Shown: piece after piece, positions 5,185 through 9,771 of the stretch
Position numbering within the stretch: position 1 is the stretch's first letter
Layout: each line of letters begins with the position of its first letter
DNA from: an uncultured Clostridia bacterium
GTDB taxonomy: Bacteria > Bacillota_A > Clostridia > Christensenellales > Aristaeellaceae
DNA length: 9,771 nucleotides
Direction: 5' to 3'
Assembly (NCBI GenBank): GCA_946408865.1
Contig: CAMJTZ010000062.1
Location: forward strand, 1-9,771
Translations under genes and position numbers: made by a program
The notes under the pieces: model-generated
The model's input: the letters and a program-made list of their open reading frames with translations, nothing else
Told to the model about the DNA's origin: nothing
The model's database searches: none

Positions 5185-7344
5185 ATGCCTATTGAAACAA
5201 ATCATTCCGCCCGTACCTGGACTCTTAGCGGAGGTAGCACCAGTTATGTGCTCCACCAGGATGAACAGGACCGGCTGCTGCACCTGTACTGGGGCCCCCG
5301 TCTTGGCGGGAATGACCTTACGTATGATCCTTCCGACTATAATTCATTTGCTTCCTTTGACCTTCCGGTCTCCGTACTTCCCTCCGAGCTTCCCGTATGC
5401 GGCACGGGATGGTTCGGCACGCCCGCCGTCGGTATCCGGGATGCAGGCGGCAATGAAGTTGCCGATCTGAGGGTGGTTTCTGCAGAGATTCATCCCGGCA
5501 AGCCTGTATTACCCGGGCTTCCTGCAGTCTACACCGAAAAAGATGAAGAAGCGGATTCTCTGTCTGTGCACCTGGAAGACGTCGTTTCCGGCCTTCAGAT
5601 AACAGCGCTCTTCACTGTATTTTCCGGAAGCGGTGCCGTCACACGCAGTCTGACGCTGAAGAACGCAGGCCGCGAACCGCTGACAGTAACCTCTCTTCTT
5701 TCTGCCTCAGTCCCGATGTGGCGAAGCGATCTGGATCTGCTCCACCTGAACGGTGCCTGGGCCAGGGAGCGCCGGATGATACGCACTCCCGTAAACAAAG
5801 GTGAATTCCGTATTGCTTCCGCCCGTGGCGCCTCCGGCCATGAGGAAAACCCATTCCTTGCGCTTTGTGAAAGGAATACGGATGAGTTCTCCGGACAGGT
5901 GTGGGGCGTAAGCCTTGTGTACAGCGGAAGTTTTCTTGCCTCCTGCCGTACGGATATCTTTGGCCATGCGAGGCTCTCCATCGGCATGAATCCGGATGTG
6001 TTTTCCTGGCGTCTGGAGCCTGGTGAATCCCTCACTTCCCCGGAAGCCGTAATGGTTTTCAGCGAAGCGGGTTTCAATGGAATGTCGCAGACATATCACC
6101 GGCTTTACCGTGAGCGGCTGGCCCGCGGAGTCTGGCGGGACCGTCCCCGGCCGATACTGCTCAACAGCTGGGAAAGCGCTTATTTCGACTTTGACGAGAA
6201 AAGGCTCCTGTCCATTGCTGAAAAAGCCGCTGAAATCGGTGCCGAGCTCTTTGTGCTCGATGACGGATGGTTTGGAAAACGCAATTCAGACAACTGCTCG
6301 CTCGGCGACTGGACCGCAAACACAGAAAAGCTGCCTGGCGGTCTTGCAGGACTCTCCGGTAAAATACATGAACTGGGGCTGCAGTTCGGACTATGGTTTG
6401 AGCCGGAAATGGTTTCCCCTGACAGCAGCCTGTACCGGTCGCATCCGGACTGGTGTCTTCACGTTGCCAGCCGGCCGCGTACAGAAGCACGCCAGCAGCT
6501 GATTCTCGATCTTTCCCGCCCGGAAGTCCAGGAATATATCATCTCAGCTATTTCTGCGGTGCTCGCTTCCTCCGGAATTGACTACGTAAAATGGGATATG
6601 AACCGGAACATGACAGAAGCGTTTTCCGCTGTTTTGCCCCCGGAACGCAAAAAAGAAACCCAGCACCGCTATATGCTGGGCCTTTACCGGGTTCTGGAAA
6701 CCATAACCTCCGCTTTTCCGGAAATTCTCTTTGAATCCTGTTCCGGCGGTGGCGGACGCTTTGATCCCGGGATGCTTTACTACATGCCGCAAACCTGGAC
6801 CAGTGATGATACGGACGCCGTGGAACGCCTGAAGATCCAGTACGGTACTTCCATCCTGTATCCATCCTCTGCCATGGGTGCTCACGTAAGCGCTGTTCCG
6901 AACCACCAGACCGGCCGCACGGTTTCACTGAAAATGCGGGGAAACGTGGCACTCGGCGGCAATTTCGGGTTTGAACTGGACCCTGGAAAGCTTCCTCAGG
7001 AAGAGCTGGAAGAAGCAAAAGCAATCGTCCGCAGGGTAAAACAGCTTCGGAATCTGACACGGGAGGGCACCTTCTGGCGCCTGCTCTCACCTTTTGACGG
7101 GCCAGTAACTGCCTGGGCTTTCGTCTCAGAAGACCTGCGGACCGTGCTGCTGTGCGCGTACAGCGTTCTTTCTGTTCCGAACAGCGCTCCGGTACGCGTC
7201 CGTCTGCGCGGCATTCTTCCGGATGTCGGATACAGAACAGAGGACGGCCTCCGTTTCAGCGGTGCCGCCCTCCTGTATCAGGGAATAACACTGCCCCTTC
7301 GGGGTGATTTTGACAGTTTTGTCTGCCTGCTGAAGGCTGACTGA
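5185..7344 (+). CDS. Alpha-galactosidase, glycoside hydrolase family 36
   Basis: This enzyme removes terminal alpha-1,6-galactose from sugars such as melibiose, raffinose and stachyose by a retaining mechanism. The 719-residue protein is complete and close to the usual length of about 730. An N-terminal beta-sandwich (about 1-320) is followed by a TIM barrel (about 325-640) and a C-terminal beta domain. Family signatures seen are LNSWESAYFDFDE (326-338), LDDGWFG (358-364), FEPEMVSPDS (405-414), the nucleophile D471 in KWDMNR, CSGGGGRFD (519-527) and the acid/base D541 in TSDDTD. The 70-residue spacing between the two aspartates fits the family. There is no signal peptide, so it should act in the cytosol on imported oligosaccharides, yet no transporter, permease or sugar regulator is in the window. 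It has its own promoter and RBS, lies divergent from priA and converges on the cysteine desulfurase gene 11 bases away. Exact substrate preference cannot be read from sequence. Confidence 0.95.
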   Translation: MPIETNHSARTWTLSGGSTSYVLHQDEQDRLLHLYWGPRLGGNDLTYDPSDYNSFASFDLPVSVLPSELPVCGTGWFGTPAVGIRDAGGNEVADLRVVSAEIHPGKPVLPGLPAVYTEKDEEADSLSVHLEDVVSGLQITALFTVFSGSGAVTRSLTLKNAGREPLTVTSLLSASVPMWRSDLDLLHLNGAWARERRMIRTPVNKGEFRIASARGASGHEENPFLALCERNTDEFSGQVWGVSLVYSGSFLASCRTDIFGHARLSIGMNPDVFSWRLEPGESLTSPEAVMVFSEAGFNGMSQTYHRLYRERLARGVWRDRPRPILLNSWESAYFDFDEKRLLSIAEKAAEIGAELFVLDDGWFGKRNSDNCSLGDWTANTEKLPGGLAGLSGKIHELGLQFGLWFEPEMVSPDSSLYRSHPDWCLHVASRPRTEARQQLILDLSRPEVQEYIISAISAVLASSGIDYVKWDMNRNMTEAFSAVLPPERKKETQHRYMLGLYRVLETITSAFPEILFESCSGGGGRFDPGMLYYMPQTWTSDDTDAVERLKIQYGTSILYPSSAMGAHVSAVPNHQTGRTVSLKMRGNVALGGNFGFELDPGKLPQEELEEAKAIVRRVKQLRNLTREGTFWRLLSPFDGPVTAWAFVSEDLRTVLLCAYSVLSVPNSAPVRVRLRGILPDVGYRTEDGLRFSGAALLYQGITLPLRGDFDSFVCLLKAD

Positions 7345-7355
7345 CCTTCTCCCTT

Positions 7356-8510
7356 TTATCTTCTGCCGCGCATCTGTCGGAGATCCTTTACAATTTCCGG
7401 CAGGATCTGCGCGGTTTTTTCTATTTCCTCGCGGGTAGTCTCCCGTCCGAGCGTCAGGCGGATACTGCCCCGGCTCATTTCTTCCTCAAGTCCGATTGCC
7501 TGCAGCACATGACTTGGTTCCATGCTGCCGGATGTACAGGCACTGCCGCCGGAAGCCGCAATGCCAGCCAGATCCAGTCGGAGAAGCAGAGCCTCACTCT
7601 CAATATCCTCAAAGGAGAAGTTGCAGTTGTTTGGAAGGCGCTTCTCAGGATCCCCGTTCAGCCGTGTTCCGGGAATACGGTCCAGAATACTCCGGATCAG
7701 CAGGTCCCGCAGTTCCCGGATCCGGCGGTTATTTTCCTCACGCCCGGCCATAGCAATTTCGATTGCCTTTCCGGCGCCGGCAATGCCCGGAACGTTCTCT
7801 GTTCCAGCTCGCAGATTCCTCTCCTGGGATCCGCCGGTAATCAGCGGATCCAGCCGGGTTCCATGGCGTACATACAGCACGCCTGTGCCCTTGGGACCGT
7901 GAAATTTGTGTGGACTCAGGCTCAGCAGATCCACGTTCATGGACTGTACATTCAGCTCAAGCACACCGGCTGCCTGTACTGCATCTGTATGGAAAAGAAC
8001 GCCTTTTTCCCGGCAGACTGCGCCGATCTCCGCCACAGGCTCCACCGTCCCGATTTCATTGTTAGCCGTCATGATGCTCACCAGCACAGTCTCCGGCCGG
8101 ATGGCGTCCCTGACCAGATCCGCAGAAACAATACCGTTCTTGTCTGGAGTCAGATAGGTTATGCGGAATCCCTTCCTCTCAAGAAATCGGCATGTATTCA
8201 GCACAGCCGGATGCTCGATCCGGGAGGTGATCAGGTGATTTCCTTTTTCCTTCAGTGCACCGGCAGCGCCACGGATTGCCAGGTTATCACTCTCACTTCC
8301 TCCGGAAGTGAAAAGGATCTCGCGGGATTCTGCGCCGATTGCTTCAGAAAACCGGCGCCGGGCCTGTTCCACGGCTTTGCGTGCAAATCGTCCTTCCGCA
8401 TGGACACCGGACGGATTTCCATAATTAACACAAAAAAAAGGCAGCATTTCATCCAGTACTTCAGGAAGTACAGGTGCGCTTGCGGCATAGTCCAGATAGA
8501 TCCGCTGCAT
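7356..8510 (-). CDS. Cysteine desulfurase, IscS/NifS-type (class I)
   Basis: This PLP enzyme takes sulfur from L-cysteine, leaving alanine, and passes it on as a persulfide for Fe-S clusters or thiolated tRNA. Numbered from ATG 8510 (384 residues, normal for the family), it shows YLDYAASAP (5-13), H100 in RIEHPA, D176 and Q179 in HTDAVQAAG, the PLP lysine K202 in SPHKFHGPKG, and the catalytic C325 in GGSACTSG. The frame is open to ATG 8522, but that codon has no RBS and overlaps the GGAGG that serves ATG 8510, so the shorter form is preferred. It is the last gene of its minus-strand group, 33 bases after a small membrane protein gene. No iscU/nifU scaffold, iscR regulator or mnmA thiolase gene is adjacent in the window, so its sulfur acceptor is not shown by context. 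The C-loop sequence SGSMEPSHVL resembles NifS as much as IscS, so I assign no symbol. Confidence 0.95.
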   Translation of the reverse strand: MQRIYLDYAASAPVLPEVLDEMLPFFCVNYGNPSGVHAEGRFARKAVEQARRRFSEAIGAESREILFTSGGSESDNLAIRGAAGALKEKGNHLITSRIEHPAVLNTCRFLERKGFRITYLTPDKNGIVSADLVRDAIRPETVLVSIMTANNEIGTVEPVAEIGAVCREKGVLFHTDAVQAAGVLELNVQSMNVDLLSLSPHKFHGPKGTGVLYVRHGTRLDPLITGGSQERNLRAGTENVPGIAGAGKAIEIAMAGREENNRRIRELRDLLIRSILDRIPGTRLNGDPEKRLPNNCNFSFEDIESEALLLRLDLAGIAASGGSACTSGSMEPSHVLQAIGLEEEMSRGSIRLTLGRETTREEIEKTAQILPEIVKDLRQMRGRR

Positions 8511-8515
8511 GAGAA

Positions 8516-8520
8516 CCTCC
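8516..8520 (-). promoter_or_regulatory. Ribosome binding site that fixes the cysteine desulfurase start
   Basis: The minus strand reads GGAGG, 5 bases before ATG 8510. The upstream in-frame ATG at 8522-8520 shares its last base with this site and has no Shine-Dalgarno of its own, so it is probably not used. Confidence 0.8.
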
Positions 8521-8543
8521 ATTGAAAATCGCTGCCATTGAAA
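8519..8543. repeat. Short direct repeat CCATTGAAA, 16-base period
   Basis: CCATTGAAA occurs at 8519-8527 and again at 8535-8543 on the plus strand, filling most of the gap between the small membrane protein gene and the cysteine desulfurase gene. It could be a protein-binding site or chance; the sequence alone does not decide. Confidence 0.35.
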
Positions 8544-8879
8544 TCAGAATCTGGTCTGGAAAAGTGTAAAATTACGGTCTGCGTCGTTCAACACGAAACC
8601 GATCATATTCATCAGAAAAGCAAGAAGGAGCAGGATGATAATCGTTCCGGCAATAATCGCTGTCGCATTGCCGGCTCCTGATGCCGCCCTGAAACGTTTT
8701 ACGCGGATTGCTTTCTTTTCTTCCGGAGAAAGCTCCTCCTCCTCTTCAGACGGGTCGTCGAATCCGTCATCGTAATCGGATTCAATATATTCTGCCGGTT
8801 CCGTCTCTGGTTCCTGTCCGGAAACAGGCAGCGATTGTCGCTTTGTCGCCTCTTCTTCGTTTTCGCGGAAATATGCCAT
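8544..8879 (-). CDS. Small acidic single-pass membrane protein of unknown function
   Basis: I do not recognise the family. The 111-residue product has a strongly acidic N-terminal half (about residues 22-55, many Asp and Glu, including a run EEEEE around 45-49), a short basic patch KKAIRVKRFR (55-64), one hydrophobic helix (about 72-97, rich in I, L, A and G) and a polar tail of about 14 residues. By the positive-inside rule, the basic patch before the helix predicts that the acidic region is in the cytosol and the tail outside. There is no signal-peptide cleavage site that I can see. A GGGAG lies 7 bases before ATG 8879. It starts 13 bases after trmL and is followed by the cysteine desulfurase gene, so it is probably co-transcribed with both. 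The proline-poor acidic stretch is likely disordered. It is a real gene by RBS, spacing and composition. Confidence 0.8.
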   Translation of the reverse strand: MAYFRENEEEATKRQSLPVSGQEPETEPAEYIESDYDDGFDDPSEEEEELSPEEKKAIRVKRFRAASGAGNATAIIAGTIIILLLLAFLMNMIGFVLNDADRNFTLFQTRF

Positions 8880-8892
8880 ATGCTTTCTCCCG

Positions 8893-9414
8893 TCAAACGT
8901 AATCCAGCCAGGGACTGTCCGTTTCCTCCCGGCCAGTCAGCTGTCCCTGTGCGCACATGCCCGGAAAGCCGTTCTGCCGCAGTGCTTCGTAAAGAACGAC
9001 TGCAACGGAATTGGCCAGATTCAGGCTCCTTGCTTCCGGCCGCATGGGGATCCGGATGCACTGGCCGTACACTTTCTCCAGCAGATTTTCCGGCAGGCCG
9101 CGGGTTTCACAGCCAAAGAAAAGAAAATCCCCGTCCCGGTATTCCGCTTCGTGATAACCCCGGGGCGCTTTTGTCGTCGCATAAAATGCACGACTATGGG
9201 GATGCTGCTGCCAGAATTCCTCCGGATTCCGATATACATGATACTCCATCAGGTGCCAGTAATCAAGACCGGCCCGTTTCAGATATCTGTCCGAAAGAGA
9301 AAAACCAAGAGGCTCAATCAGATGCAGTACGGTTCCGGTAGCAGCACAGGTACGGGCGATATTCCCTGTATTCTGCGGAATTTCCGGCTGCATCAGCACA
9401 ATATTCATTGACAT
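8893..9414 (-). CDS. trmL: tRNA (cytidine/uridine(34)-2'-O)-methyltransferase TrmL
   Basis: TrmL is a small SPOUT methyltransferase that places a 2'-O-methyl group on the wobble base of tRNA-Leu isoacceptors, using SAM held in a trefoil knot. The 173-residue protein has the three SPOUT motifs: PEIPQNTGNIARTC (10-23, with the conserved Asn and Arg), FFGCETRGLP (99-108) and RIPMRPEARSLNLANSVAVV (121-140). It also has the LDYW (50-53) typical of TrmL. NLANS replaces the more common NLSNS. About 22 extra residues follow the last motif. Two starts are possible: ATG 9414 has AGGA 6 bases upstream and gives a 10-base overlap with the VanZ-like gene; ATG 9408 gives a 4-base ATGA overlap but poorer RBS spacing. 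I prefer 9414. The tight overlap means it is translated with its upstream neighbour. Confidence 0.96.
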   Translation of the reverse strand: MSMNIVLMQPEIPQNTGNIARTCAATGTVLHLIEPLGFSLSDRYLKRAGLDYWHLMEYHVYRNPEEFWQQHPHSRAFYATTKAPRGYHEAEYRDGDFLFFGCETRGLPENLLEKVYGQCIRIPMRPEARSLNLANSVAVVLYEALRQNGFPGMCAQGQLTGREETDSPWLDYV

Positions 9415-9771
9415 GTTTTATCCTGTTCCTTTCGCTTGATCCGGCGGACAATCAGCCACAGGATGAAGGTTGTCAATACCACGCCGGTCAGCACGCCGGA
9501 GGAATCCAGCAGGACATCGGTCCATTGGCCGCTTCTTCCGTCCGTCATCAGCTGATGCAGTTCATCTGTTCCGGCATAGAGCGTACCGGCTGCCCATGCT
9601 GTCAGCGGAAGCCATTTCCCTGGACCAAACCAGCTCTCAAAGCATAGGCGAAGCAAAATGCCAAGAATTGCGAATTCTGTAAAATGTGCTGCTTTGCGTA
9701 CAAGATGCTGGATCCTGTCGTAGATTGAATGCTTTCGTTCCTGCGAATAGGATTCATAATCCGGATACACC
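9405..9771 (-). CDS. VanZ-like family membrane protein, N-terminus cut by window edge
   Basis: The frame is open to the window edge. The codon at 9770-9768 is GTG, but it is unlikely to be the true start because the family usually begins with a transmembrane helix that is missing here. The 121 visible residues carry the family hallmarks: HLVRKAAHFTEFAILG (22-37, with conserved RK, AHF and E), then GTDELHQLMTDGRSGQWTDV (67-86), where DE, HQ, GR and D are the conserved core, and an LDSSG near 88-92. Three hydrophobic segments are visible (about 30-43, 54-67 and 88-108), with a basic cytosolic end RRIKRK. VanZ itself is linked to low-level teicoplanin resistance, but most VanZ-like proteins in Firmicutes have no shown role, and nothing here points to resistance. 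It overlaps trmL by 10 bases and appears to be in the same transcript. Confidence 0.85.
   Translation of the reverse strand, partial: VYPDYESYSQERKHSIYDRIQHLVRKAAHFTEFAILGILLRLCFESWFGPGKWLPLTAWAAGTLYAGTDELHQLMTDGRSGQWTDVLLDSSGVLTGVVLTTFILWLIVRRIKRKEQDKTCQ

Noticed and set aside
6548..7090. A 180-codon minus-strand open frame inside the alpha-galactosidase gene
   Set aside because: It lies opposite the GH36 catalytic motifs, with no RBS and an arginine/proline-rich product typical of antisense shadows.
7294..7304. CCCCTTCGGGG hairpin near the end of the alpha-galactosidase gene
   Set aside because: It lies inside the coding region, is short, and is not followed by a continuous T-run, so it is probably a product of the codons.
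7332..7349. Possible terminator: GAAGG and CCTTC arms with an 8-base loop over the alpha-galactosidase stop, followed by a T-rich stretch
   Set aside because: Five base pairs with a loose loop and a broken T-run are too weak to call an intrinsic terminator.
7509..8525. A 338-codon plus-strand open frame antisense to nearly the whole cysteine desulfurase gene
   Set aside because: The desulfurase has every active-site motif; the antisense frame is a mirror of its codon bias.
9405..9771. A glycopeptide resistance gene (vanZ)
   Set aside because: Only VanZ-family similarity is present; no vanRS, vanHAX or other resistance context is seen, and such proteins are common in susceptible Firmicutes.

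Overview
The window looks like a chromosomal stretch from a moderately GC-rich (about 57% by hand estimate on one line) Firmicute, most likely a Clostridia-type gut or rumen anaerobe. The reasons are the order priA-def-fmt-rsmB, the strong AGGAGG-type ribosome binding sites, the DEEH form of PriA and the cytosolic GH36 alpha-galactosidase. I cannot name a species. All of the sequence except short gaps is accounted for by eight or nine genes; there are no RNA genes, insertion sequences, CRISPR arrays or phage genes that I can see.

Positions 1-5043, minus strand: a four-gene housekeeping operon read right to left. It runs priA (replication restart helicase), def (peptide deformylase), fmt (methionyl-tRNA formyltransferase), rsmB (16S rRNA m5C967 methyltransferase, cut by the window edge). 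Junctions are 4-base stop/start overlaps or a 17-base gap, so the genes are almost certainly co-transcribed and translationally coupled. Fmt adds the formyl group to initiator Met-tRNA, Def removes it from the new protein, and RsmB matures the small ribosomal subunit.

Positions 5044-5184: a 141-base divergent control region with two sigma-A-type promoters back to back, one for priA leftward (TTGTCA-17-TATAAT) and one for the alpha-galactosidase rightward (weak TTGCTT-18-TATAAT).

Positions 5185-7344, plus strand: a complete, cytosolic GH36 alpha-galactosidase standing alone, with no transporter or regulator in view. It ends only 11 bases from the end of the convergent gene on the other strand.

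Positions 7356-9771, minus strand: a second tightly packed group read right to left. It holds a VanZ-like membrane protein (cut by the window edge), trmL (tRNA wobble 2'-O-methyltransferase, overlapping the VanZ-like gene), a small acidic single-pass membrane protein of unknown function, and an IscS/NifS-type cysteine desulfurase. Its promoter lies outside the window.

Three gene starts should be corrected or questioned on the basis of RBS and promoter positions: priA (5043, not 5076), the cysteine desulfurase (8510, not 8522) and def (GTG 2809 or ATG 2785). I found no convincing undescribed system. The observations most worth a second look are the divergent control region, the small acidic membrane protein and the charged tandem repeat in RsmB.
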